From Turicibacter sp. (lineage in GTDB: Bacteria; Bacillota_I; Bacilli_A; MOL361; Turicibacteraceae): 64,000 bases of DNA. Numbering within the stretch: the stretch's first letter is position 1; the number at the start of each line of letters is the position of its first letter. This document shows positions 34,543 to 43,910 of this stretch, in pieces. Under the pieces are notes generated by a model. It was given only the letters and a program-made list of their open reading frames with translations, was not told the DNA's origin and did not search any database. Where the stretch lies: assembly GCA_009787345.1 (NCBI GenBank), contig WRGF01000220.1:1-64000 (forward strand), in the 5' to 3' direction. The translations under genes were made by a program, and so were the position numbers.

Positions 34543-36348
34543 TTACAATTCAGGTTTCTGGGACCGGCTTAGGGGCATCCGAAACGGGGCAGCAGGGAGT
34601 TTTTCCCCATTATAGAGGAGCCCATCCGGGTCGTTGGACCAGGCATACCTGACATAGGTTGCAGCTTCAAGCCCCACCCCTGTCAAAATAACAGCGTTTG
34701 CGTCGATTCGTGCGTTAGCGGGCACAACAGCGTCGCCAATCTCCAATTCCATCTGAGGGCGCCCCTCAAGTTTTTGGTCAAACTCCAAAGTGATGGACCC
34801 GAGGCCCTGGTCGATTGAAACCAATTTCGGCCCATCAGCTGTCACCCCTTTGCCATAAGCGGCTTTCAAGGCCTGCAACGCCAGCCGCTGCCCCACAGTC
34901 TTTTTATCCAAAGGATGGAGGTCATTATGCTCCCCTGCACCAAGTGCGATGGCGAGGCCCGTGTTGGGAAGTTCCAGCAACCGCTCTTGCTCCTGGCGCA
35001 TATAAGCCCAGTTAAGCCCCTGGTGGTTCCAGTTGGCCAGTTGGATCCCGATAAATGGAAGCCCTGGTTGCCCGAAGCCCTCCCGCCAGCTGGCAACCAG
35101 TTCTTTCAAGCGTTCCCCATAACCGTCGGGATTCCCCGCATTGGATTCCCCCTGGTACCAAAGGATGCCTTTAAGCCCAAGCCCTTGCAACGGGGCAATC
35201 ATGGCGTTAAAGCAACCGGTTGGGTAGTTTTGGAAGAAGGTCGTGGACGGCTGTTTTGGCAAGGCAATGCCCCGCTTGAATTTCCACCCCGCGTCAACCG
35301 CTATTTTTTGGTTGCCAATTTGGATGTGGCGGTCCTTCCCGAAGGTAAACCCTCCGATGTTTTGCCCGGCAATGATCCGGATAACAACCGTGTTGATGCC
35401 TGCTTTTGCCTGGATAGGATAAATCCGTGGCGGGTACTGGTAGCCCGTGGAGCCAACCAATGTCCCGTTCACATATACGAAGTCCGCATCAGCAAGGGTG
35501 CCCAAGTCAATTTTACCCTCACCTTCGGGAAGCTCTAAGTCTTTGCGCAGCCAAATGGCACCCGGTTCCTGAAGGATTGAATAATCGTTCCAGTTATGGG
35601 TCAAGTCAATGGACTGCCACTGGGAATCATCAAAGCCATGCTCCATCCACTTTTCGTGCAAGCCCAGGTCGTAAGCATCTAATTTTCTAAACCATTCCGC
35701 ATTAAAGGCAGCGTCGGACGCCTGTGTGTGGGAAACATAATCCGTTCCTTTGACTTGGTGGAGTTCTGGAAGGTGTTCAGGGAATTTTTCAAGGGATGTT
35801 TCGCTAAGCCAAGCTTCAATGGGCGTCCCCCCGGCGGCGCTCAGGATAATCCCTACAGGCACGCCCAGTTCCTGATGGATTTTTTTGGCGAAGAAATAAC
35901 CGGTTGCCGAAAACGTATCTGTCTGTTCGGGGGTTACAGAAATCCACCGTTCCCCCGGAATTTCGGCATTCGGCCCGTCAAAGGCATAGCTTACCGGGAC
36001 GTGGAATTGCTTGATTTGTGGGTTGATGGTATTTTCAACCTCCCCGGGGAATGCCCTTTTGACCCGTACCATGGGAAGTTCCATATTGGATTGCCCACTG
36101 CAAAGCCAAACATCCCCTAAGAGCACGTCGTCAAGGATGATATCACCCGTTTCACAGCTAAACTTGAACTGATGGGGACCCCCGGCAGGAAGGGCAGGAA
36201 GGGTCGCCTCCCACTCCCCTGTTTCCCGGGAAATAACCTGGATGCCCGACACTTCGATTTTCGAGCAAGGGGCTGCCGTCCCCCAAAATTTAAGGGGCAC
36301 GTCCCGTTGCAAGACCATGCCGTTTTGAAATATATTTGCTAGTTTCAT
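34543..36348 (-). CDS. SGNH/sialate-O-acetylesterase-type carbohydrate esterase
   Basis: 601-residue intracellular esterase (no signal peptide) of the sialate O-acetylesterase-like group. The nucleophile Ser is in DVWLCSGQSNMELP; GILWYQGESNAG is a conserved block, and the Asp/His pair is probably in NDLHP near the C-terminus. A beta-jelly-roll insert (about 225-330) interrupts the esterase domain, as in other members. In this context, after importers and alpha-glucuronidase, it most likely removes acetyl groups from imported xylo-oligosaccharides. Start 36348 follows GGGAGGTTAAAACGT. It is the last gene of the glucuronoxylan operon, behind a hairpin. Confidence 0.85.
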   Translation of the reverse strand: MKLANIFQNGMVLQRDVPLKFWGTAAPCSKIEVSGIQVISRETGEWEATLPALPAGGPHQFKFSCETGDIILDDVLLGDVWLCSGQSNMELPMVRVKRAFPGEVENTINPQIKQFHVPVSYAFDGPNAEIPGERWISVTPEQTDTFSATGYFFAKKIHQELGVPVGIILSAAGGTPIEAWLSETSLEKFPEHLPELHQVKGTDYVSHTQASDAAFNAEWFRKLDAYDLGLHEKWMEHGFDDSQWQSIDLTHNWNDYSILQEPGAIWLRKDLELPEGEGKIDLGTLADADFVYVNGTLVGSTGYQYPPRIYPIQAKAGINTVVIRIIAGQNIGGFTFGKDRHIQIGNQKIAVDAGWKFKRGIALPKQPSTTFFQNYPTGCFNAMIAPLQGLGLKGILWYQGESNAGNPDGYGERLKELVASWREGFGQPGLPFIGIQLANWNHQGLNWAYMRQEQERLLELPNTGLAIALGAGEHNDLHPLDKKTVGQRLALQALKAAYGKGVTADGPKLVSIDQGLGSITLEFDQKLEGRPQMELEIGDAVVPANARIDANAVILTGVGLEAATYVRYAWSNDPDGLLYNGEKLPAAPFRMPLSRSQKPEL

Positions 36349-36445
36349 ACGTTTTAACCTCCCAACTAGATGCAGGGCACCCCGCATGTTCCATATCCAA
36401 GTAGATTCGGGTCACTTGGGGTGCGTCTATGTAATCTTATCACGC

Positions 36446-36477
36446 CACCAAAGAAAAAGGAAGCCTTTTCTTTGGTG
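36446..36477 (-). terminator. terminator between the DUF624 and esterase genes
   Basis: CACCAAAGAAAAGG paired with CTTTTTCTTTGGTG on the minus strand. The T tract is part of the stem, so termination may be partial. Confidence 0.6.
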
Positions 36478-36496
36478 AAGACTTCCAATTATCCCG

Positions 36497-37180
36497 TTAT
36501 TTTTTAACGAAGTATTCCCCTACATTTTCCAGGACCGGGTAGGCATAGCGGACCAAAATATAAGCGAGGGGGCTTGAAAGGAGAAGGGCTGGCCATTCGC
36601 TGAAAAAATAGATGCTTGCCATCGTGAGGAACAAGACGGCGACGATGCCCAAGGTGCTTTTGATCCAAGTAAAGATGTAATACATGCTTAGGCGAAACAG
36701 GGACGGAATGGGAAAGCTGTATTTGGAGCTGATGAGGAAGAAATAGCCCACAAACAGAGTCAAAAGGGCGATGAACAGGACATACACAACCGTCATGGCC
36801 GTCTGCAAATAAGCATGTCCCCATTGGTAGCCTTGCAGGTTCGTCATTAGGATGAACATCAGCACGCAATAAGGGATCCAGAAAGTGAGGGACTCTTTAA
36901 AGTTTTTTCGGTAATGGTGCAAATACCTTGCCCCATCGGGATAATCATCCTTGCTAAAGTCCGTCTCAATATAGTCAATCATCAAGCGACAAATGGCAGA
37001 CACAGCTGGGCCGATCAAAAAAAGAAATAAAAGGTCCAGCATGCTCCTTTCCACGAATAAAATCCAGATGAGGGTTGGCAAAATCGACAGGATGAAAAAA
37101 AAACCCGATTTAATGAAGAAAAAGATATTTTGGGTGATGATGCTAAAAATTCCTTGTGTAAAATCGTGAATACGAGCCAT
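36497..37180 (-). CDS. DUF624/YesL-like membrane protein
   Basis: 227-residue membrane protein with five to six hydrophobic segments, of the YesL/DUF624 type that accompanies LplABC-like oligosaccharide importers. It lies just after the lipoprotein gene of the first importer, and a relative lies at the head of the second. Such proteins are proposed helpers of the permeases; the exact role is not known. The start at 37180 (MARIHDFTQG) is fixed by SD AAGGAGGAGCTC. Confidence 0.8.
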   Translation of the reverse strand: MARIHDFTQGIFSIITQNIFFFIKSGFFFILSILPTLIWILFVERSMLDLLFLFLIGPAVSAICRLMIDYIETDFSKDDYPDGARYLHHYRKNFKESLTFWIPYCVLMFILMTNLQGYQWGHAYLQTAMTVVYVLFIALLTLFVGYFFLISSKYSFPIPSLFRLSMYYIFTWIKSTLGIVAVLFLTMASIYFFSEWPALLLSSPLAYILVRYAYPVLENVGEYFVKK

Positions 37181-37271
37181 TATGAGCTCCTCCTTGTTAT
37201 TTATACATAGTATAATCATAGCACTTTTTTGTGGAGATTTCATGAATTTTCGGGAAAAAACCACGAAAAAA

Positions 37272-37300
37272 GGATTTGCGGCCCGAAAGCCTGCAAATCC
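37272..37300 (-). terminator. terminator after the first lipoprotein gene
   Basis: GGATTTGCAGG paired with GCCGCAAATCC, followed by TTTTTT on the minus strand. Confidence 0.88.
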
Positions 37301-37318
37301 CTGTGTTGTTATTGATGA

Positions 37319-39064
37319 TTAGTTCAAGCGCTCGCGTACGTGTGCTTCGTCAGCAAGTTCCAATAGACGCTCTACGCCCATATCAAGTGCTGCTTGGACA
37401 ACGAATTCGTTCCAATTTGCATCGTTCAATTCAAGTTCCCCAACGATGAAGCGGCGGACAACTGCATTTGTGTTGTCAGTAACAGCTGTTGCAATACCAG
37501 ATGCTATTTCACGTTCTTCGTCGTTGTATGGAGGGCCTGGGTTGAATGGTGCCTGGACGCGTGTTGCATTCAGCATGTGAAGCTCTTGAAGCTCTTCAGA
37601 CATGGTAGAGATGGTCAACTCGCGGGAAGCACCCATGGATGGCAACCAAACATTTTCGCTGAAGCCAAGGTCGCGCTGCATTTGTTGCCACTCGTCAGCA
37701 TGCTCGATGTTTCCACCAAATGTCCACGATGGGTTAGTAAATCCTTCTTTAAGCTGGCGGCGTCCGTCAACCCACTCGAAAGTTTCACCTTCAATACCCC
37801 ACATTGAGAACTCGCGCCCGGCTTCAGAGTACCATAACCAGTCAACGAATTGAAGAATGGCAATGAAGTCCTCACGCTCGCGGATAGAGCTGTTAAGTAC
37901 TAAACCGTTGTTCAAGCGGTTCTCACCAACGAATCCAGCAGGACCATTAGGTGTTGGCAATGTCAGAAGGGTAGTATTTTCGTCGATTCCGAATGGCCCG
38001 CCTGTCATCCCGTCTGCTACTAAGTTTTGGATGTCACGGGAAAGTGAAGCATGCATCCCTGCACCGGAAGTATCTACTGCGAAAGAATAACCATTGACAA
38101 AGTTTTCCCATGCTTCGTTGAATCCACCAGCCATGGATTCAGGTAAAAGCAATCCGTCGCGCACTAGGCCAGCCCAGTATTCTGTAAAGTCACGCATTTC
38201 AGGCATTTGTGAAATGTGGTTATGTGTGTTTGTTGCGTGGTCTAAGATCAAACCATTTCCAAGACCCCATCCGAAACGGACACCGAAAGTTCGGGCAGCA
38301 ATGTTAGTGATGGCATCCCCACCCCATGCTGCTTGGTAAGGGACAGTCCCAGGGAAAGCCGCTTCAACTGCTGCTAAAACTTCAGCAACTTCATCCCAAT
38401 TTGTTGGTGCTTCTAAGTTTAAATCTTCCAAAATGTCGCGGCGCATAGCAATGGTAAAGCGGACGCGGATGTCTTCTTGGAATCCTGGCAGGTGGTAGAA
38501 GTTCCCATCTGCTTGACGAGTAGTTTCAAACTCGTCACGAAGATCCCATAAATCCAAGAAGTGATTGAAGTGAGGCATGTGCTGGATGTAATCTGTAATT
38601 GGGAGCAATCCCCCACCAGCTACGAACTGAGCTACATACTGCCCGTACATGAATGGCATAAGCTCAGGTGCGTCACCTGCGGCAATCATTAACTGGCGCT
38701 GTTGGGCGAAGTCATCATGAAGGATAGCTGTCGTATTGGATGCCAAGTTAACATTTGTCAACTCACGTAGGCGCTCAACCATCATCCAATCATTTTGCCA
38801 AGGCGATTCTGCCAGCTGGCGGAATAACAAAGATAAATCCATGGGCGTTTCCGAGAAGAACTGATCTTCAACTTGGAAGTTTGTCATTGCCGTCCCAATC
38901 CCGTTTCCTGCTACTGCTTCCGCTCCGCCGTTGTTTCCAGTTTCTGCCGGAGTTGAAGTTTCTGCCGGAGTTGAGGTGTCTTGCCCGCATGCAGCTAATG
39001 CCAATGCTGAAGCTGTGATTAATAATCCGAGTGCTTTTTTCATTCCTAGTGGTTTTTTGAACAT
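37319..39064 (-). CDS. oligosaccharide-binding lipoprotein of an ABC importer (LplA-like)
   Basis: 581-residue extracellular solute-binding lipoprotein of the large CUT1/LplA-like class. Lipobox LALAAC predicts lipidation at Cys26, followed by a Thr/Ser/Glu linker and a two-lobed binding domain. Next to alpha-glucuronidase, the natural ligand is probably an aldouronate, that is a (methyl)glucuronosyl xylo-oligosaccharide. Start 39064 has SD GGGGGGAACATTC. The gene lies after its two permease genes, separated from them by about 150 bases with two hairpins, which may allow higher expression of the binding protein. Confidence 0.93.
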   Translation of the reverse strand: MFKKPLGMKKALGLLITASALALAACGQDTSTPAETSTPAETGNNGGAEAVAGNGIGTAMTNFQVEDQFFSETPMDLSLLFRQLAESPWQNDWMMVERLRELTNVNLASNTTAILHDDFAQQRQLMIAAGDAPELMPFMYGQYVAQFVAGGGLLPITDYIQHMPHFNHFLDLWDLRDEFETTRQADGNFYHLPGFQEDIRVRFTIAMRRDILEDLNLEAPTNWDEVAEVLAAVEAAFPGTVPYQAAWGGDAITNIAARTFGVRFGWGLGNGLILDHATNTHNHISQMPEMRDFTEYWAGLVRDGLLLPESMAGGFNEAWENFVNGYSFAVDTSGAGMHASLSRDIQNLVADGMTGGPFGIDENTTLLTLPTPNGPAGFVGENRLNNGLVLNSSIREREDFIAILQFVDWLWYSEAGREFSMWGIEGETFEWVDGRRQLKEGFTNPSWTFGGNIEHADEWQQMQRDLGFSENVWLPSMGASRELTISTMSEELQELHMLNATRVQAPFNPGPPYNDEEREIASGIATAVTDNTNAVVRRFIVGELELNDANWNEFVVQAALDMGVERLLELADEAHVRERLN

Positions 39065-39125
39065 GTGAATGTTCCCCCTTATCATAGTTTTAGTTTTTTT
39101 GGGTAGTGTCGAAACTGAGAGCCTT

Positions 39126-39206
39126 CACGGTGAGGGCTTACATTTTCTTTTATTTGGAACGGATTAAGCCAAAGCAAACTTGACGCAAGGCCCAATCCGA
39201 AGTTCC
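39126..39206 (-). promoter_or_regulatory. intercistronic hairpins before the binding-protein gene
   Basis: Two stems lie between permease and lipoprotein genes: GGAACGGATT (39156-39165) with AATCC-GAA-GTTCC (39194-39206), and AAGCCCTCAC with GTGAAGGCT (about 39126-39141). Intercistronic hairpins of this kind often set binding-protein excess by mRNA processing; that role is inferred. Confidence 0.4.
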
Positions 39207-39217
39207 CTAATTTAGTT

Positions 39218-40093
39218 TTACTTGACTGCTCCAAGTGTAACGCCTGTTACGAAGTATTTCTGTAAAAATGGGTAGATGGAGATGATGGGTAGCGACGTTA
39301 AGATAATCGCTACCGCACCCACGTTTTGGCTAACCCCTTGCTGACCGGCACCTGATTCAGCCATGGCACCCGTTGTCAAACTGTTTGCCCCCATAACCAA
39401 TCCACGAAGGTACATGGCGACTGGCTGAAGCTGGCGGTCTTGCATATACAATAAGGCCGGGAACCAAGCGTTCCATGCGCCGACTGCGTAAAACAGGACC
39501 TGGGTTGCAATAACCGCTTTACTAAGGGGAAGGATAATTTTGATGAATACCCCCATTTGGGAGCAGCCATCAATGATTGCCGCTTCCTCAAGCTCTTTTG
39601 GCAAGGCTTCAAAGAATGTTTTCATGATGAGGATATTAAATACCCCGATAGCACCTGGGATAACAATCGCCCAAATGGTGTTTGCCCATCCAAGGAAGTT
39701 CCTGACAAGCATGAAGGTTGGGATCAAGCCGCCTGAGAAGAACATGGTGAAGGCGAACAAGAATAAGAAGAAGCCGCGTCCCATCAAGTCTTTTTTAGAC
39801 AGGGCATAAGCTGCCATGGTCGTCAAAATCATGGAGATGACCACCCCAACTACAGTGTAGACCAATGTGTTCCGGTAATTAATCCAAAACAACGGGTCAG
39901 ACATCATGACCTGATAGGTCCAAGTGTTGAACTGTCGGGGGATCAAGTTGACGTGACCCCCTCGGATCATGGATTCGCTACTGAATGACTCGGCGATGAT
40001 TTGCAGGAATGGGTACAGGCAGAGGAATACGAAGCCAGTGATGATGCTATAATTGAAAACTTTGAATACTTTATAACCTAATGATTCTTTCAT
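39218..40093 (-). CDS. ABC importer permease (YtcP/LplC-like)
   Basis: 291-residue permease with six membrane segments and the EAA-loop motif EELEEAAIIDGCSQMGVFIKI (only the first twenty matter) typical of CUT1 sugar importers. It forms a heterodimer with the permease encoded 17 bases upstream and takes substrate from the lipoprotein encoded downstream. Start 40093 (MKESLGYKVFKV) follows GGGGAGG. No ATPase gene is present in the window, so a shared MsmX-type ATPase must drive it. Confidence 0.92.
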   Translation of the reverse strand: MKESLGYKVFKVFNYSIITGFVFLCLYPFLQIIAESFSSESMIRGGHVNLIPRQFNTWTYQVMMSDPLFWINYRNTLVYTVVGVVISMILTTMAAYALSKKDLMGRGFFLFLFAFTMFFSGGLIPTFMLVRNFLGWANTIWAIVIPGAIGVFNILIMKTFFEALPKELEEAAIIDGCSQMGVFIKIILPLSKAVIATQVLFYAVGAWNAWFPALLYMQDRQLQPVAMYLRGLVMGANSLTTGAMAESGAGQQGVSQNVGAVAIILTSLPIISIYPFLQKYFVTGVTLGAVK

Positions 40094-40110
40094 GTTACTG
40101 CCTCCCCTTT

Positions 40111-41094
40111 CTACCACAAGCTGGTATCTGTTAACTTTTTTGATAGTAAGTTAGTGATGGTCAATAAGAAGATACCGATCAGGGACTGGAATAAACCAAC
40201 TGCTGTTGCGAAACTAAAGTTCGCCTGCTCGATCCCTAAGCGGAACAAGTAAGTTCCGATAATGTCACTCGTGCGGAACGTAAGCGGGTCTTGTAGCAGA
40301 AGCACCTGCTCAAAGTTGACGCCTAGCACCCATCCAACATTTAGGATAAGCAAAGTGATGACCGTAGGTGCGATCCCCGGTAAAGTAATGAACAACGTCT
40401 GTTGCCAGCGGTTGGCACCATCCATCATGGCCGCTTCGTATAACGTCGGGTCGATGTTGGTAAGTGCCGCTAGGTAAAGGATTGTTCCCCAACCCGTCGT
40501 TTGCCATACGCGGGAAGTGATGAATACTGTACGGAACCACTCAGCACGCATCAAGAACGGGATGCGCTCAAACCCTAAGGAGTAAAGCAAGTTGTTGATA
40601 GGGCCTGCGGTACGGGTCAGCTGCTGGATAAGCCCAACAACGACGACGACAGACAGGAAGTGGGGCAAATAAGATAGCGTCTGTGCGACTTTCTTGAATT
40701 TCTTGGATTTGATTTCATTTAGCAATAATGCGAAGATGATTGGCATCGGGAATGTCCACAAAAGCGTCCCCACCCCAAGGATAACCGTGTTCCAAAATAC
40801 GCGCCAGAAGATGGTGTCCGCCCAAAACATCTGAAAGAAGTGCCAACCAACGAACGTTTCACCTAAGATGCTCCCACCCGGTGCAAACCGGCGGAATGCG
40901 ATGGCGTTACCAGCCATAGGGATGTATTGGAAGATGATAAGCCAAATCAATGGCAGTAATAGCAAGGAATAGATTTGCCAGTTTTGCTTGAAGCCTTTTG
41001 TTGCCTTTTTCCCGAAAGATGTTTTAGGTATGACGACTTCGTTGCCATCATGGTCCTTTATCTTCATCCCCGATAACTTTTTACTTGCTTGCAT
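40111..41094 (-). CDS. ABC importer permease (LplB-like)
   Basis: 327-residue permease with six membrane segments after a longer polar N-terminus (about 1-40). The EAA loop reads LYEAAMMDGANRWQQTLFIT, as in LplB/YtcQ-partner permeases. It follows the alpha-glucuronidase gene by 25 bases and precedes the second permease by 17, so all belong to one transcript. ATG 41094 has SD AGGGGG. Confidence 0.92.
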   Translation of the reverse strand: MQASKKLSGMKIKDHDGNEVVIPKTSFGKKATKGFKQNWQIYSLLLLPLIWLIIFQYIPMAGNAIAFRRFAPGGSILGETFVGWHFFQMFWADTIFWRVFWNTVILGVGTLLWTFPMPIIFALLLNEIKSKKFKKVAQTLSYLPHFLSVVVVVGLIQQLTRTAGPINNLLYSLGFERIPFLMRAEWFRTVFITSRVWQTTGWGTILYLAALTNIDPTLYEAAMMDGANRWQQTLFITLPGIAPTVITLLILNVGWVLGVNFEQVLLLQDPLTFRTSDIIGTYLFRLGIEQANFSFATAVGLFQSLIGIFLLTITNLLSKKLTDTSLW

Positions 41095-41119
41095 AGGAAT
41101 TGCCCCCTTACATTTCTAA

Positions 41120-43102
41120 TTAATAAATCGTGCGACGCTGCTCATCCTCAATCCCAGACTTGCGGTAGAAGTAAGTGTTTACTTGGTCGCGCCACTGGGT
41201 TGCATTGTTCAACTGGCGGTTAAGCCGTTCTTTGACGTTGTGGAAGCTTGCCTTATCGATTTTGCCTTCTAACTCGTCCCATTTTTGTTGGAATGCTTTA
41301 ACTTCCTCTACCCCTTCAAAGTGCGTGTCGTAAATATGCTGGATCAGCTTTTTGCCGGAACGAAGCTTGAAACTGTACGGTAGATGATGGAAGAACAAGA
41401 GCATGTTTTCCGGTGTCTTCGTTGGGTCTTCGAACATTTCGTGGTTTTTTTCGAAGTACTGGGCGCTATAGCCGGTTCCTGTCGACTTCGTCCTGTCAAC
41501 GCCAATCCCGTGGCGGTCGGCGAAGTGGTAGGTCCCCCATGGCGAATATTCATATCCATCCACATTGACCCCATAGTGAAGGTGCGGTTGAACCATGAAG
41601 CCAACACCAAGCGGTGCGGTGTATTTTTCGTAAGTCGGCCATGACCCCTTCAGGATTTCCTTGACGTTGCCAACGACTGCTGGTTCTAAGCCAAAAGTAA
41701 GCTTGACCCATTCATCAGCAATTTGTTCTGGGCTCAAATCCGTGTCCCAAATCAGGCGGCCATAGCCATATAGGTTAGCCTGTGCTAATTTATGGCCGGT
41801 CCAGTTTGAGTCCCTACCCACGTTGGCAACTGCAACAATCCCACCGATTTGGCGGTTGTTGAGGCTTCCATTGGCAATTTTAGCTACTGTCGACCCATCG
41901 CCTTTGGAGTGGGTATCCCAGTCAAGGTATTCTTTCCACTGCGGGACAAGGAAGCAAACATCATGTGAATGCCCCGTGTATTCCTGGGTAACTTGGAATT
42001 CTAAAATTTGGTTGGTATCTTTCATCCCGCCAAGGAGTGGGGAGATAGGTTCGCGGACTTGGAAATCAATCGGCCCGTTTTTAATTTGAAGGACGACATT
42101 GTCCCTGAACTCGCCATCTAGGGGCATGAAATGGTCATAAGCGGCACGTGCACGGTCTGTGTTTCGGTCACGCCAATCCTGCTGGCAGTTATAAACGAAG
42201 CAGCGCCAAAAGACTGTCCCTCCAAATGGCTTCAACGCTTCGGCCAACATGTTGGCCCCATCTGCATGGGTACGGCCATAAGTGAACGGACCGGGGCGCC
42301 CTTCAGAATCAGCCTTTACGACGACTCCACCAAAATCCGGGATTGCCGCATAAACTTCAGCCATTTTCTCTTTCCACCAAAGCCTGACACCTTCGTCTAG
42401 GGGATCTGCTGTTTGAAGCCCCCCAATATCCATCGTGCTGGCGAAGTTGATACTTAAAAATATCTTTATCGCATATCTCCTAAAGATTCCAGCAATCTCT
42501 GCTACGTCTGGCAAGAACCTTTCGGTAATCAACTGGCTTTCCAACTTATGAACGTTCACATTATTGATTGAGATAGCATTGATTCCAACGGAAGAAATCA
42601 AGCGGGCATATTCCACTAGGCGGCTTTTGTCTTTGATGAAATCCTTATTTTCAAAGAAGATGGATTTTCCGGCATAGCCACGCTCCACGCTTCCCATGAA
42701 ATCTGTTTCATCCATGTTATCCCAGTGGTTTAGCATGCGGACCGGGTTTTTAGGGGATTCAAGCAAGTCGATGCCTTTTAAGGATTCCCCTAGTTTCAAT
42801 AACCGCTGTAAATGAAATGCCCCGTATAAGATTCCTGCGTCTGTCTTTGCTGCAACGATAACTTGGTCGCCTAAGTCTTTAATAGCGTAACCTTCGTTCC
42901 CCATCGCATCAATAGCCAAGCCCCCAACTGCTGAGGCTGGCAGGTTGTCGATTTTTCCTAACAAGAATGTTTCATTTGTATTCGGGTCAAGGCCAGACAT
43001 TTCCTCTTCAACAGTTTGCAAGACAACTGATGCCCCTATAATTTTATATTTTTTAAAACCTTCAGCTGAAGGTTTTGTTAACCAGCAATTATCGTTCTCC
43101 AA
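41120..43102 (-). CDS. aguA: GH67 alpha-glucuronidase
   Basis: 660-residue intracellular alpha-glucuronidase that cleaves the alpha-1,2-linked (4-O-methyl)glucuronic acid from the non-reducing end of imported xylo-oligosaccharides. Family 67 features: [18 protein letters not shown] (catalytic acid region), [17 protein letters not shown] and [15 protein letters not shown] (the Asp and Glu of the base pair). The start is unusual: TTG at 43102, with a strong SD AAGGAGG six bases ahead, giving [11 protein letters not shown]. It heads the operon aguA - permeases - lipoprotein - DUF624 - esterase. Its released uronate would go to uxuB/uxuA. Confidence 0.94.
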   Translation of the reverse strand: MENDNCWLTKPSAEGFKKYKIIGASVVLQTVEEEMSGLDPNTNETFLLGKIDNLPASAVGGLAIDAMGNEGYAIKDLGDQVIVAAKTDAGILYGAFHLQRLLKLGESLKGIDLLESPKNPVRMLNHWDNMDETDFMGSVERGYAGKSIFFENKDFIKDKSRLVEYARLISSVGINAISINNVNVHKLESQLITERFLPDVAEIAGIFRRYAIKIFLSINFASTMDIGGLQTADPLDEGVRLWWKEKMAEVYAAIPDFGGVVVKADSEGRPGPFTYGRTHADGANMLAEALKPFGGTVFWRCFVYNCQQDWRDRNTDRARAAYDHFMPLDGEFRDNVVLQIKNGPIDFQVREPISPLLGGMKDTNQILEFQVTQEYTGHSHDVCFLVPQWKEYLDWDTHSKGDGSTVAKIANGSLNNRQIGGIVAVANVGRDSNWTGHKLAQANLYGYGRLIWDTDLSPEQIADEWVKLTFGLEPAVVGNVKEILKGSWPTYEKYTAPLGVGFMVQPHLHYGVNVDGYEYSPWGTYHFADRHGIGVDRTKSTGTGYSAQYFEKNHEMFEDPTKTPENMLLFFHHLPYSFKLRSGKKLIQHIYDTHFEGVEEVKAFQQKWDELEGKIDKASFHNVKERLNRQLNNATQWRDQVNTYFYRKSGIEDEQRRTIY

Positions 43103-43147
43103 GGTTAATCCTCCTTTTAACTTCCGCTCTCCTGTGAATTGCATTTT

Positions 43148-43213
43148 TGCAAAGCGCTTTCCAACTTATGTTTCGAGTATACCTGACTTAAGACATGTTT
43201 TCAAGCGTTTCCA
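43148..43213 (-). promoter_or_regulatory. aguA operon promoter with two cre-like sites
   Basis: Minus strand: -35 TTGAAA (43199-43204), a 17-base spacer, -10 TATACT (43176-43181). TGGAAACGCTTGAA (43200-43213) overlaps the -35 and matches cre with one mismatch. Downstream, the palindrome TGGAAAGCGCTTTGCA (43148-43163) is a second cre-like or LacI-type operator. Strong catabolite repression is expected. Confidence 0.7.
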
Positions 43214-43277
43214 CCACATTTCTCGAAAGCCCTGCTATTTTATACATTTGCTACACAATTGCATTTTTTGTCGTATT

Positions 43278-43637
43278 TCAACTCGCTTTTTTCAGTTGTT
43301 TCCGATAGGCAGTAGGTGTCATTCCCTCATGTTTTTTAAAGAGATGGGTGAAGTACTTTGACGTTTGGTAACCGATCGAAAGAGAAATCCGGGCAATGGA
43401 TTGGTCGGTTTCGAGCAACTTACGTTTGGCTAGCAACAACCGTTTTTGGGTGATGTACTCACTGAAATTGATGCCCACCCATTCCCGAAACAGGACGCTG
43501 AAGTAATTGGCATTCAAATACACATGGTCTGCCACTTCCTTTAAGGTAATGTTCCTGTGGATGTTTTGGTCGATGAATTCCTGTGCTTTACTGATCCCAG
43601 TAGGTACGCTTGTTATTTTTTTGGCGCTTTGTTCCAT
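43278..43637 (-). CDS. minimal AraC-family regulator (DNA-binding domain only)
   Basis: 119 residues comprising little more than the two helix-turn-helix motifs of the AraC family (NITLKEVADHVYLNANYFS and SIARISLSIGYQTSKYFTHL, ending GMTPTAYRKQ). There is no ligand-binding or receiver domain. The SD AAGGAGGGGG is strong, so this is a real short gene, not an internal start. It lies between the second importer operon and aguA and has its own promoter and XylR-like operator. It may activate the aguA operon constitutively once made, with control exerted on its own synthesis; that is inference. It could also be the surviving end of a larger YesN-like regulator. Confidence 0.85.
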   Translation of the reverse strand: MEQSAKKITSVPTGISKAQEFIDQNIHRNITLKEVADHVYLNANYFSVLFREWVGINFSEYITQKRLLLAKRKLLETDQSIARISLSIGYQTSKYFTHLFKKHEGMTPTAYRKQLKKAS

Positions 43638-43750
43638 AATCCCCCTCCTTTTATATCAATTGCCGATCCGTCATCCATTCTCCTCTCGGCAATTCACTCC
43701 CAACCTCCTTCATTGATTGTAGTTGTTGCCATTGAGTTATAATTCACTAA

Positions 43751-43808
43751 TAGTTTGTCTGTCAAACTAACTAAGTATAGTATACCGCTTTCATGTAGCC
43801 GTTGTCAA
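43751..43808 (-). promoter_or_regulatory. promoter and XylR-like operator of the small AraC gene
   Basis: Minus strand: -35 TTGACA (43803-43808), an 18-base spacer, -10 TATACT (43779-43784). The 19-bp palindrome TAGTTTGTCTGTCAAACTA (43751-43769) lies at the expected start point, as a repressor site would. TGAAAGCGGTATAC, cre-like, overlaps the -10. The rest of 43638-43910 is a 110-base leader and a terminator. Confidence 0.65.
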
Positions 43809-43863
43809 TACTTTTCACGTCTTTTACATTTTTTCCACATCATTTCCTAACCTATACAGATTT

Positions 43864-43900
43864 AAAAACCCTGCAAAGGCGTGCCTTTGCAGGGTTTTTA
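43864..43900 (-). terminator. terminator of the second lipoprotein gene
   Basis: AAACCCTGCAAAGGC paired with GCCTTTGCAGGGTTT and followed by a T tract on the minus strand. Confidence 0.92.
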
Positions 43901-43910
43901 ATATTAATGC

